Shown here in pieces: positions 8,201 to 15,593 of a DNA stretch of 32,574 nt; positions within the stretch are counted from its first letter, which is position 1, and each line of letters opens with the position of its first letter. The DNA is from Nocardia brasiliensis IFM 10847 (GTDB taxonomy: Bacteria > Actinomycetota > Actinomycetes > Mycobacteriales > Mycobacteriaceae). Below the pieces are notes generated by a model. That model ran no database searches. It was not told the origin of the DNA and saw only the letters and a list, made by a program, of their open reading frames with translations. The position numbers and the translations under genes were made by a program. The stretch lies in NCBI RefSeq assembly GCF_000710915.1, contig NZ_BAUA01000147.1, positions 1 through 32,574 of the forward strand, given 5' to 3'.

Positions 8201-9682
8201 CTAGCGCGGTGGTGGTGGTTGCGGGGTGCGGCCCGGCGGCGCAGGGACGGGCTCCTTCGGTTCCGGCGGTGGTGGTGGCGAATATGGTTCCACCACTACG
8301 ACTTTGGGCGGGTTCTCGACGGGCCCGGCGACCGTCGGATAGTACGGCGGCAGATGTTTCGGGCTGCTGTCGGTCGGCTGGGCCGGATACGACGACATCG
8401 GGGTGGGTTCTACGGTCCCGACTTTGACCGTCGGCGCGGGCAGATCCGTGGCCGCGGCCCATTCGTCGGTGGACGCGCGCCGGTCGACCAGCTGGGTGGT
8501 CGACCCGTCGGACCGGTACTGGTATGCCTCGGTGCTGGGGTACTGGGTGACCTGTCCGCCGGCGACGACATCGTCGCCGCGACGCGTGATCGTCATGTCA
8601 CCGTTCACTGTCGCAACGGGTTTGGCGATTTCCGGGGCGAAGGGGTCCACCGCGGAATAGTGCACCTTCAGGGAGCCGTCGGAGCCCTGCGCCACCCGGA
8701 CGTCGGGAACGCCGGCACCGGCTTGCCTGCCGTCGACCGATACCGTGGGATTCTGCCGGGCGATCAGGATTCCGTTTTCCATGTCGACGTAGAGCGAAAC
8801 CCGTGAGGCTTCCGCCGAGGCGTCGGCGGAAGGACCGCGATTGTCTCCGCGCATCGGATACACGAGCCGGCCCTCGAGCCAGTCGTTGATGTTGAGCGCG
8901 ATGTTGTTGACCTGGTCCACCGGAATGTACATGTTCTGCCGGTACAGCCCCGCTCCGGTGACCGGGTCGAACCGTACCGCCACGATATTGGCGTTGACGC
9001 CTTGATATTTGGGGTCGTAGGTGTGCGGGTCGAGTGCTTCGGCCATCCGCCAGTCGTTCTCGGATACCGGATCACGGTGATACACGGCGCGAAACGCGGC
9101 GATCTGGTTGGCGCGTTTCTGATCGGCGGTGCTCTGTATCGGGGCGACGCCGGCGAACTCGGCATTCAGCGCGGCGCGGATCTTCGAGAGTTCTTGCTGG
9201 ATCCGCGTATCCGCGGCCGCGACGGCATCGGCGGCTTCGACGATCCGGCGCTCCCACACGCCGCGAGCGCCTTCGCGTTCGAGCGTCGCAACGGTACCCG
9301 GCGGATGGGTCACGGACACGGGTTTGGCGACGAAAATACCGGTGAAACCGCCCGGCACCACGAAACCGTCGCGCTCGGCGGCAGCGATGAGACTGCGCGC
9401 GGAGTTCAACGGCGCATGAATGTCCCAGTAGCCCTGCTCGAGTCGCCCCGCGGCCCCTTCCAAGGCATCCACCAGTGCGAAGGCCTTCTTACGGTCGCTC
9501 ACGGCGCGATCGTGCGCCGCCTCGGCCGCCTTGCCCCGCCACTCGTTATCGGTGACGACGGTGACGTAACGTTCGAACAGGCCCTCTATCTTCGTGCCGC
9601 AATCCCGCAGCCCGCCCGCGATGGTGAGCAGGGGCTGCGGGTCGTAGTCGTCGAGCTGGCGCCTGGACGGTGTTCCGGTCAC
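8201..9682 (-). CDS. WXG/ESX-like protein with proline-rich C-terminus
   Basis: About 493 residues, not assigned to a characterised family. The N-terminal 120 residues are helical and contain a WxG-like turn (NEWRGKAAEAAHDRAVSDRK), as in WXG100-type and related mycobacterial secretion-associated proteins. The middle (residues about 180-400) is a mixed region of unknown fold. The last 60 residues are rich in proline, ending in runs of P. There is no signal peptide. The GTG at 9682 overlaps the upstream stop as GTGA and has a G-rich site before it; an ATG at 9697 is the alternative. It pairs with the 109-residue gene upstream. A role in type VII secretion is inferred from architecture only. Confidence 0.7.
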   Translation of the reverse strand: MTGTPSRRQLDDYDPQPLLTIAGGLRDCGTKIEGLFERYVTVVTDNEWRGKAAEAAHDRAVSDRKKAFALVDALEGAAGRLEQGYWDIHAPLNSARSLIAAAERDGFVVPGGFTGIFVAKPVSVTHPPGTVATLEREGARGVWERRIVEAADAVAAADTRIQQELSKIRAALNAEFAGVAPIQSTADQKRANQIAAFRAVYHRDPVSENDWRMAEALDPHTYDPKYQGVNANIVAVRFDPVTGAGLYRQNMYIPVDQVNNIALNINDWLEGRLVYPMRGDNRGPSADASAEASRVSLYVDMENGILIARQNPTVSVDGRQAGAGVPDVRVAQGSDGSLKVHYSAVDPFAPEIAKPVATVNGDMTITRRGDDVVAGGQVTQYPSTEAYQYRSDGSTTQLVDRRASTDEWAAATDLPAPTVKVGTVEPTPMSSYPAQPTDSSPKHLPPYYPTVAGPVENPPKVVVVEPYSPPPPPEPKEPVPAPPGRTPQPPPPR

Positions 9683-10008
9683 CTCGGCGCCCCCCATTCG
9701 CCGGAGTCCTTGGTATAGGTCGCCGCCAAGATCTCCGCCGCGTTGTCCGCCTCGGCTTCCCGGAACTTGATCGTGGCCTGATGCATGAGGCGGCCGATCT
9801 CCCGTAACCGTCCCGCCACCGCGGTGATCAGACGGTCTTCGACGTCGCCGGCCAGTCCCTTCGCCTCGTCGACCGCGCGCAGTTTCTCGCCCCAGGAAAG
9901 CAGCGGAAGCATTCCGTCTGCTACTTCCAGTCGCGCGGCCTCGTCCCCCAGCCCGTACATCTGATTGGACTTGACGCCCAGCTTTTCCAGATCGGCCTGC
10001 AACGTCAT
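9679..10008 (-). CDS. Small helical WXG100/ESX-like partner protein
   Basis: A 109-residue, mainly alpha-helical protein starting MTLQADLEKLGVKSNQM at the ATG at 10008. Size and helical periodicity resemble the small partners found upstream of large WXG-type proteins in mycobacteria and nocardiae. The C-terminal half (GRLREIGRLMHQATIKFREA) looks like a coiled-coil helix. Its stop overlaps the next gene by 4 bases (GTGA), so the two are translationally coupled. An upstream in-frame start would add 21 residues with no ribosome binding site. Function is unknown. Confidence 0.7.
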   Translation of the reverse strand: MTLQADLEKLGVKSNQMYGLGDEAARLEVADGMLPLLSWGEKLRAVDEAKGLAGDVEDRLITAVAGRLREIGRLMHQATIKFREAEADNAAEILAATYTKDSGEWGAPR

Positions 10009-10226
10009 CGGCAACCCCGTTTCGCCCTCGGGGACGTGACGCTCAGCTGCCCCCAGCTGAATAGTGAACAAGCCGAACAGTATTCACGACGACGTTCAGC
10101 TTGGCCGCAATGCTAGCCACCTGACGGACATTGTGCCGAAATGTTGTGCGGATATGTCAGATTCGCGCCCGGACCCCCGAATTCTGCGGTCTTGTTCCAC
10201 GATTTGCACCGCTGCGCCGAAGCCGA

Positions 10227-11405
10227 TCATGGCCTCCACGGGATGGGTTGCGGCGCAGCCGGTCCCACATACCGTGCGGACGGACGGATGATCTTTCCGG
10301 TCTCGGCTTGTTCGAGCATGTTCGCCGTCCAGCCGACCACTCGGCTCGTCGCGAAAGTGGGCGTGAACATGGTGCGCGGAATACCGCACAGTTCCATCAC
10401 GACTCCGGCATAGAACTCGACATTGGCGTACAGGTGGCGTCCGGGTTTGAGTTCGGCGAGCAGTTCGGTCACCTGCCGCTCCACGGCTGTCGCGAATTCG
10501 ACGAGTTCCCCGCCCATTTCGGTGGCGATCGACCGAAGCAGCACCGAGCGTGGATCTTCGGTGCGGTAGACGGCGTGCCCGAAGCCCATGATGCGATCAC
10601 CCGCGGCGATCTTGGCGCGCACCCAGGCGTCGATGCGCTCGACACTGCCGATCTCGTCCAACCCGTTGAGGGCTCGATCGGGCGCCCCGCCGTGCAGCGG
10701 GCCGCAGAACGCCCCGATGGCGGCGAGGACGGCCGAGGCGAGGTCGGCCCCGGTCGCGGCGACGACCCGTCCCGCGAAGGTCGAGGCGTTGAAGCCGTGG
10801 TCGATGGTGGCGATCAAATACTGTTCTACCGCCCGCGCCGCTCGTGCCTGCGGCACCTCGCCGGTCAGCAGATACAGCCAGTTCGCGGCCGTGGACAGGT
10901 CCGCGCGCGGGGTGAGCGGCGCGAGTCCGCGGTGCAGCCGGTGCAGTGCCGCCAGAATCGTCGGCGTCACCGCGCAGATCAGCAGCGCGTCGCTTTTGCG
11001 CTGGGCGGGCGCGCTGTCCCACAGCGGCGGCAGATCGCGGAGACCGGCCAGCAGGGACAACGCCGTGCGCAACCCGGCCATGGGCCGCAACCGTTCCCCG
11101 GCGGCGGCGATCGGCGCCAACAGCGGCAACAGGTCCGCGGGCAAGGTGCGCAGGCGCGCGGTCTCGGCGGTGAACGCGGCCAGCTCGGCCGCATCGGGCA
11201 GCCTGCCCTCGAACAGCAGAAACCACACCTCTTCGAAGGTGCACGTGGTCGCCAGGTCGATCGCGGAGTGCTGGCGGTAGTGGTAGAAGCCCTCACGTCC
11301 GCGCACATCGCCGAGCCGGGTCTCGGCCGCGACCACGTGCCGCAAACCGGCAGGTACCTCGATCAGCTCATCGATGTCGTTCAGTTCAGCAGCGTTGCTC
11401 GTCAT
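10227..11405 (-). CDS. citA: Citrate synthase, CitA-like (2-methylcitrate/citrate synthase family)
   Basis: A 392-residue citrate synthase. The conserved blocks are HGFNASTFAGRVVAATGAD, GPLHGGAPDRAL, IMGFGHAVYR and LYANVEFYAGVV, then WTANMLEQ and RPSARYVGP. These match the mycobacterial CitA type (Rv0889c), including Glu in NVEFY where classical enzymes have Asp. It condenses oxaloacetate with acetyl-CoA (or propionyl-CoA). The ATG at 11405 has GAGGAGG about nine bases upstream. It is divergent from the HTH-citrate synthase, with 88 bases between their starts. Confidence 0.88.
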   Translation of the reverse strand: MTSNAAELNDIDELIEVPAGLRHVVAAETRLGDVRGREGFYHYRQHSAIDLATTCTFEEVWFLLFEGRLPDAAELAAFTAETARLRTLPADLLPLLAPIAAAGERLRPMAGLRTALSLLAGLRDLPPLWDSAPAQRKSDALLICAVTPTILAALHRLHRGLAPLTPRADLSTAANWLYLLTGEVPQARAARAVEQYLIATIDHGFNASTFAGRVVAATGADLASAVLAAIGAFCGPLHGGAPDRALNGLDEIGSVERIDAWVRAKIAAGDRIMGFGHAVYRTEDPRSVLLRSIATEMGGELVEFATAVERQVTELLAELKPGRHLYANVEFYAGVVMELCGIPRTMFTPTFATSRVVGWTANMLEQAETGKIIRPSARYVGPAAPQPIPWRP

Positions 11406-11493
11406 CTGCAGACCTCCTCTTGATTGAAGAGTGCGAGCACGCTCAACTAGAGTCAATATTGATCCAGTCAACATGAACGCGGAGGGGCAGGTC
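11406..11493. promoter_or_regulatory. Divergent promoter region between two citrate synthases, with TCAATATTGA palindrome
   Basis: The 88 bases contain both ribosome binding sites (GAGGAGG for the left gene, GGAGG at 11481-11485 for the right). A perfect palindrome TCAATATTGA lies at 11453-11462, flanked by two GTCAA copies at 11452 and 11467. This AT-rich core in a GC-rich genome is a good candidate operator, possibly for the HTH domain of the right-hand gene. I could not place convincing -35/-10 boxes. Confidence 0.4.
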
Positions 11494-12714
11494 GTGGCCG
11501 AGAAAAGTGATGCACGTTACCTGAGCACCGCCGAGGTGGCCGACCGGCTCGAGATCAAGCCCGCGACGGTCTACGCCTACGTGAGCCGCGGCCTGCTGAC
11601 CAAGGTCGCGGCGGCGGATCGGCGCGGCAGCCTGTTCCGCGAGGACGAGGTGTCCCGCCTGGCCCGCGGCCGCCGCCGCGGCACCGGTCACCGCAGCACC
11701 ATCGAAGACGTCACCACCGCGATCTCGGCCATCGACGAGGACCGGCTCTACTATCGGGGCCGCGATGTCGCCGAGCTGGTAGGCGCACAGCCGGTCGAAT
11801 CCGTCGCCGGGCTGCTGTGGACCGGCGAGCCGGTGACCCAGGAATTCCACGCGCCCGCAACACTTCTCGCGACCACGCACGCCGCGGTGGCCGCGCTCGA
11901 CCCCGCGGTGCGGCTGACCGATCGAATGCGCGTCGCGGTGACGGTGGCCGGCGCGAGCGACCCGCTGCGCTTCGATCTGTCCACGCCCGGCGTATTGCGT
12001 ACCGCGCGCATACTTCTCGCCGTCGAGGCGGCGGGGCTCGGTGCGGCCCCGGATGATTCGGCAACGCTCGCCGAAGCGATCACGCCGAGCCTGACCGACG
12101 CCGCCGTGCCGCCGGAGTTGCTCGACACGACGCTGACGTTGCTGGCCGATCACGGGCTCGCGGTCTCCACGGTGGCGGCGCGGGTCGCGGCGAGCGCGCG
12201 CGTGCATCCGTACGCCGTGGTCTCGGCGGGGCTCGGCGCCCTCGACAGCCAATACCACGGCACCGCAAGCACTCTCGCCTACCGGTTCCTGGCCGAAGCG
12301 ATCGCCGACCCGCTGGGCGCGGCGTCCGAACGACTTCGCCTGGGTGCCGGACTACCCGGTTTCGGGCACCTCGTCTACCGCGTCACCGATCCGCGCGCCG
12401 AAATCCTGCTGGACCGGCTCCGCGCGATACCGGCGGCGGCCCCGGCCCTGACCGCCGTCGACACCATCACCGAGCAACTCGGCGCGCCGCACACCACCGT
12501 CGCGAACGTCGACCTGGCGCTGGCCGTCCTCATGCACACCTACCGGATGCGTCCCGACGCGGGCGAGGCCCTCTTCGCCCTCGCCCGCACCATCGGCTGG
12601 ATCGCGCACACGCTCGAGGAGTACACCGAACCTCCGATGCGCTTCCGCCCCACCCGAACTCCCCCGCTGACGGCCCGGAACTACGACGAGACCGGCAGCA
12701 TCGCCACCACGTAG
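11494..12714 (+). CDS. HTH domain-citrate synthase fusion protein
   Basis: About 406 residues. The first 65 form a helix-turn-helix of the MerR/excisionase-like kind (YLSTAEVADRLEIKPATVYA, then YVSRGLLTKV). The rest is a citrate synthase domain with GFGHLVYRVTDPRAE, ANVDLALAVL and a C-terminal RTIGWIAHTLEEY. The segment where active enzymes have the first catalytic His and GPLHGGA reads QYHGTASTLAYR here, so activity is uncertain; it may sense CoA thioesters or oxaloacetate and regulate the divergent citA. The start is the GTG at 11494 with GGAGG eight bases upstream. Its 3' end overlaps the convergent GNAT gene by 34 bases. Confidence 0.85.
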   Translation: MAEKSDARYLSTAEVADRLEIKPATVYAYVSRGLLTKVAAADRRGSLFREDEVSRLARGRRRGTGHRSTIEDVTTAISAIDEDRLYYRGRDVAELVGAQPVESVAGLLWTGEPVTQEFHAPATLLATTHAAVAALDPAVRLTDRMRVAVTVAGASDPLRFDLSTPGVLRTARILLAVEAAGLGAAPDDSATLAEAITPSLTDAAVPPELLDTTLTLLADHGLAVSTVAARVAASARVHPYAVVSAGLGALDSQYHGTASTLAYRFLAEAIADPLGAASERLRLGAGLPGFGHLVYRVTDPRAEILLDRLRAIPAAAPALTAVDTITEQLGAPHTTVANVDLALAVLMHTYRMRPDAGEALFALARTIGWIAHTLEEYTEPPMRFRPTRTPPLTARNYDETGSIATT

Positions 12715-13175
12715 GCGACGGGGCGGCCGTCCTGGATGCAGGAGTGTTCGGCGCACTCGGCAAAACCCAGCTGGCGGACCAGCTGTCGACTGCGGGCGTT
12801 CCACGCCTGAATGACCGCGCGGACGGGCGTCGACGGGTGGTCGCGGCGGAGTTCGGTCAGCACCGCGCTGCCGAACTGCTTGCCGTGCCCCTTGCCGACC
12901 CAGTGCGGGTCCATGCCGACACCGAGGTCGAGGATGCCCGGATCCGCGGCGATGCCGGGTACCCGCGCTTCGGGACCAGTGCAGAAGAAGCCGACGAGGC
13001 GACCGCTGCCCGCGTCGGCCACCGCCATGTATCCGTCGGCGGCGCTGGGTAGCTCCTCGTCGGCGGTCAGGTTGTAGATCTGCCACGGACCGCCGTACTG
13101 CCACCCGACCACCTGGCGGGCATCGTCGACGGTCAAAGGGCGCACCACGAGGTGATCGGACCATCCATCACTCAT
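12681..13175 (-). CDS. GNAT-family N-acetyltransferase
   Basis: A 164-residue GNAT protein with motif A in LDLGVGMDPHWVGKGHGKQF (acetyl-CoA pyrophosphate loop, Q/R-x-x-G-x-G variant GKGHGK) and the later AWNARSRQLVRQLGF segment. It transfers an acetyl group from acetyl-CoA to an amine; the substrate is unknown. The ATG at 13175 (MSDGWSDHLVV) is chosen; an upstream extension in the same frame has no family resemblance. The divergent AadA-like gene starts 65 bases away, so the pair may form a small resistance-like cassette, but this is speculative. Confidence 0.82.
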   Translation of the reverse strand: MSDGWSDHLVVRPLTVDDARQVVGWQYGGPWQIYNLTADEELPSAADGYMAVADAGSGRLVGFFCTGPEARVPGIAADPGILDLGVGMDPHWVGKGHGKQFGSAVLTELRRDHPSTPVRAVIQAWNARSRQLVRQLGFAECAEHSCIQDGRPVAYVVAMLPVSS

Positions 13176-13240
13176 TCGACGATCGTCTCGCAAACTTGCG
13201 GCGTATTCGATGCGTTTTCCGTTTCCGGCAGACTCGACCC

Positions 13241-14065
13241 ATGTCGGTTCCCCCGCTCGTCGCACAAACCATCGACTCGTACCTGGCATTGGCGGACGCC
13301 GAAGCGCCGGAGTTGATCGAAGGCCTCTACTTGGAAGGCTCTGTCGCGCTGGACGATTACCGTCCCAGCGCGAGCGATATCGATTTCGTCGCCGTCACCG
13401 CCGCGCCGCCCGATCGCGCCGCGACGGCCGCGCTCGCCCGGATCCACGCCCGGCTCCGGCAACAGCAACCTCGTCCGTTCTTCGACGGCAGCTATCTCAC
13501 CTGGGCAGACCTCGCCGCAGGCCCGGCCGCGGCGGCCGGACGACCGACCATCCTCGAGGGGAAGTTCGAGCCACACGGCACCCACCAGACCCCGGTCACC
13601 TGGCACACGCTCGCCGGGCACGGCGTCACCCTGCGCGGACCGGACATCACCGAACTCGACATCTGGACCGACGCCGCCGCACTGGCCGCCTGGCAGAACA
13701 CCAACCTCGACGACTACTGGGCACACCGATTGGCCGCGGGTGCCCGTCTGGCGAGCAAGCACGCTCTGGGCCTGCTGACCGAATACGGCACTGTCTGGAC
13801 CGTCACCGGTATCGCACGCCTGCACTACACGATCGTCACCGGTGACATCACCTCCAAGGACGGCGCGGGACGGCACGCCCGCCAGTACTTCCCCGACCGC
13901 TGGCACCGCGTCATCGACGAAGCACTGCGCTTGCGCCGCAACAACTCTCGCACGTCGCTCTACCGGAGTCCGTTCGCCCGCCGCTGCGACATCCTCGATT
14001 TCGGTCACACGATGATCACGGACGCGCACGACGTATATGGCCGGCGGTGGGGCCTGGGCGGATGA
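13241..14065 (+). CDS. AadA-like nucleotidyltransferase (aminoglycoside adenylyltransferase family)
   Basis: A 274-residue nucleotidyltransferase. The catalytic segment is LYLEGSVALDDYRPSASDID, with GS and D-x-D spaced as in AadA/ANT(3'') enzymes. The remainder, including HRLAAGARLASKHALGLLTEY, matches a helical C-terminal substrate domain (DUF4111-like). Relatives adenylate streptomycin or spectinomycin, but chromosomal actinobacterial members often have unknown substrates. The ATG at 13241 is used. About 40 of its C-terminal codons recur as a degenerate copy just downstream at 14080-14211. Confidence 0.78.
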   Translation: MSVPPLVAQTIDSYLALADAEAPELIEGLYLEGSVALDDYRPSASDIDFVAVTAAPPDRAATAALARIHARLRQQQPRPFFDGSYLTWADLAAGPAAAAGRPTILEGKFEPHGTHQTPVTWHTLAGHGVTLRGPDITELDIWTDAAALAAWQNTNLDDYWAHRLAAGARLASKHALGLLTEYGTVWTVTGIARLHYTIVTGDITSKDGAGRHARQYFPDRWHRVIDEALRLRRNNSRTSLYRSPFARRCDILDFGHTMITDAHDVYGRRWGLGG

Positions 14066-14079
14066 CCATGGAACCAGTC

Positions 14080-14211
14080 CGCTCCACCTCGTAAACGTAG
14101 CACCGCCCTTGTGCCGCAACGCTTCTCACACGTCACCCTACCGGAGTCGGTTCGCCGGCCACCGCAACGTCCTCAGCTCCGGGCGCACGACGCACACGCT
14201 GCGTATGGGCG
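14080..14211 (+). pseudogene. Degenerate tandem copy of the 3' end of the AadA-like gene
   Basis: The DNA at about 14099-14165 aligns closely with 13921-13987 inside the preceding gene. For example, CTACCGGAGTC-GTTCGCC is shared, with an offset of 178 bases, and the similarity fades through a gapped stretch to about 14211. In frame it reads CRNASHTSPYRSRFAGHRNV against RRNNSRTSLYRSPFARRCDI. This is the remnant of a tandem duplication of the gene end or of a lost paralogue. It has no start and is not expected to be functional. Confidence 0.6.
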
Positions 14212-14228
14212 GCGGGAGACCTGGACGG

Positions 14229-14293
14229 TTGATCACGAGGAAATGGCGGCGGCGGACTCTCGGGCGATGCCGCCACCATTTCCTCGTGATCAA
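14229..14293. repeat. Dispersed hairpin repeat, copy 1
   Basis: Arms 14229-14246 and 14276-14293 are perfect reverse complements (TTGATCACGAGGAAATGG). Allowing one mismatch the stem extends to 25 bp, leaving a loop of about 15 bases. A second copy with the same stem theme and the same loop-side sequence (GTGGCGGCATCGCCCGAGA, in reverse) lies at 23236-23296. There is no T-tract after it, so it is not a classical terminator, though it could slow transcription. Confidence 0.75.
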
Positions 14294-14540
14294 TTGACCA
14301 GCAGCGCTCTGGCCTTCGTGGCGCAGCGCACCTGGTTGTCGCGACGCGAGTAGACATGGATCGGCGCCGACTTGGATGAGGTGATCTGGATGAACTTCTC
14401 GGCGAGCGCGTGGTCGGGAGTCCTTGGGGCGGCAACGTTTGTCGAGGTAGCGCAGCCAGGGCGCACCCGCCACGGAGGTTTCGGGTCGCAGGTCGGGCCA
14501 ATGCGGCCGGTGAATTCCGCGGGCGGCTGCTCGTGCCGTG
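14290..14540 (-). pseudogene. Possible frameshifted gene remnant of unknown family
   Basis: On the minus strand two frames in turn look protein-like with GC-rich third positions. One reads PETSVAGAPWLRYLDK around 14440-14480. The other reads HALAEKFIQITSSKSAPIHV followed by YSRRDNQVRCATKARALLVN, and stops at 14290-14292 inside the hairpin repeat. A single frameshift near 14420 would join them. I do not recognise the family and no start is evident. Confidence 0.3.
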
Positions 14541-14552
14541 ATCGAGCAGATC

Positions 14553-15593
14553 TCAGGGGGCGATCGGCGCTTCCTCCGGATCCGGGCGGGCGGGTTGCGT
14601 ACCGAATTGTGTTGCCAGCCGGGCCTGTTCGTGCTCCAGGGCATGCCAATTGTGCAGGTAGCCGGGGTGGTCGGCTACCTCGATCAGGACCGCGCTACCG
14701 AACGCCGGGTGGGTTTGCGCGGCACGGACCGTGGTGCGGCCGCCGCGCAGGTTGGCATGTCCGCGCAGGACGAACAGGTGGGAGTCGACGTAAAGCTCCG
14801 TGCCGGAAGCCGGCGCGGGCGCCGGAACCCAGCCCTCCGACAACTGGCGGGCGGCCCGGCCGCCGTCGTCGCGCACGCGGAAGCGGACCTCCAGACCACG
14901 CCCACCCTCGGGGACCGACCAGCAGACGTTCAGCCCTGCGCCGGACGGGTCCTCGTGCAGCTCCGCCACCCCGACGGCGATCAGCACATGACCTTGCCCG
15001 GTCAGTTCCGCGCACGCCTGCGCGACATCCTCGACGTAGGTGTCGCCGGGAAAGGTGAATTCGTAGTGGTGCATGTCGTTGATGGTGGACAGCACCGCCT
15101 CGACCGGAACACCCTTGGCGACTTCCCGCTCGACCAGCCGCTGCATATCGCTTACGCCGATGAGGGAATCGGGTGCGTCAGCAGGCTCCGCGAAGAGCCG
15201 GTCGGTGTCACCGCGCGCGATCATCACCGACTTGGCCAGGAAGCGGGCCGCGCGGGAGCTGACCTGATACACCGCCTGCGCCGGGTCGGGATCGTCGCCG
15301 CGGCCGAAGGTTTCAGCGATCACCTGGCACAGTTCGTCTTCGATCGGCACGCAGCGTGCGGCGATCTCATGGGTCTGGTCCTGCAATGCGCGCGCGTCAC
15401 CGCTGTCGGGCACCTGTGTCTCGGCGAGAAACAGTTCCAGCACACGGTCGAGGATCATCAGCCCCTCGGCGCCCTGGATCGGGATGTCCAGCACATACGC
15501 CAGCCGATACGCCCGAGCCGCCGCCTCCTGCTCACCCAACACCGTCGCACTCGAATAGCCCAGCACCGCCGCGACCACACCCGCGTTGTCCAT
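14553..15593 (-). CDS. Conserved-looking hypothetical protein, 346 residues
   Basis: I do not recognise the family. It begins MDNAGVVAAVLGYSSATVLG at the ATG at 15593 with an AGGTGGG ribosome binding site. The N-terminal ~220 residues look helical, with an acidic middle (AETFGRGDDPDPAQAVYQ). The C-terminal ~120 residues alternate strand-like segments such as VLIAVGVAELHEDPSGAGLN and GTELYVDSHLFVLRGHANL. There is no signal peptide or membrane segment. Codon use is normal for the window. Its upstream side is a 0.8-kb repeat-bearing gap shared with the recombinase gene. Confidence 0.75.
   Translation of the reverse strand: MDNAGVVAAVLGYSSATVLGEQEAAARAYRLAYVLDIPIQGAEGLMILDRVLELFLAETQVPDSGDARALQDQTHEIAARCVPIEDELCQVIAETFGRGDDPDPAQAVYQVSSRAARFLAKSVMIARGDTDRLFAEPADAPDSLIGVSDMQRLVEREVAKGVPVEAVLSTINDMHHYEFTFPGDTYVEDVAQACAELTGQGHVLIAVGVAELHEDPSGAGLNVCWSVPEGGRGLEVRFRVRDDGGRAARQLSEGWVPAPAPASGTELYVDSHLFVLRGHANLRGGRTTVRAAQTHPAFGSAVLIEVADHPGYLHNWHALEHEQARLATQFGTQPARPDPEEAPIAP

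Larger units (their letters stand above)
14066..14552. other. Gene-free gap made of remnants and a hairpin repeat
   Basis: This gap holds the degenerate 3' copy of the AadA-like gene (14080-14211), the dispersed hairpin repeat (14229-14293) and a possible frameshifted minus-strand gene remnant (14290-14540). No intact gene is seen. Confidence 0.6.

Noticed and set aside
14229..14293. Rho-independent terminator
   Set aside because: The stem is strong but no T-rich tail follows on either strand, and the sequence recurs elsewhere as a repeat.
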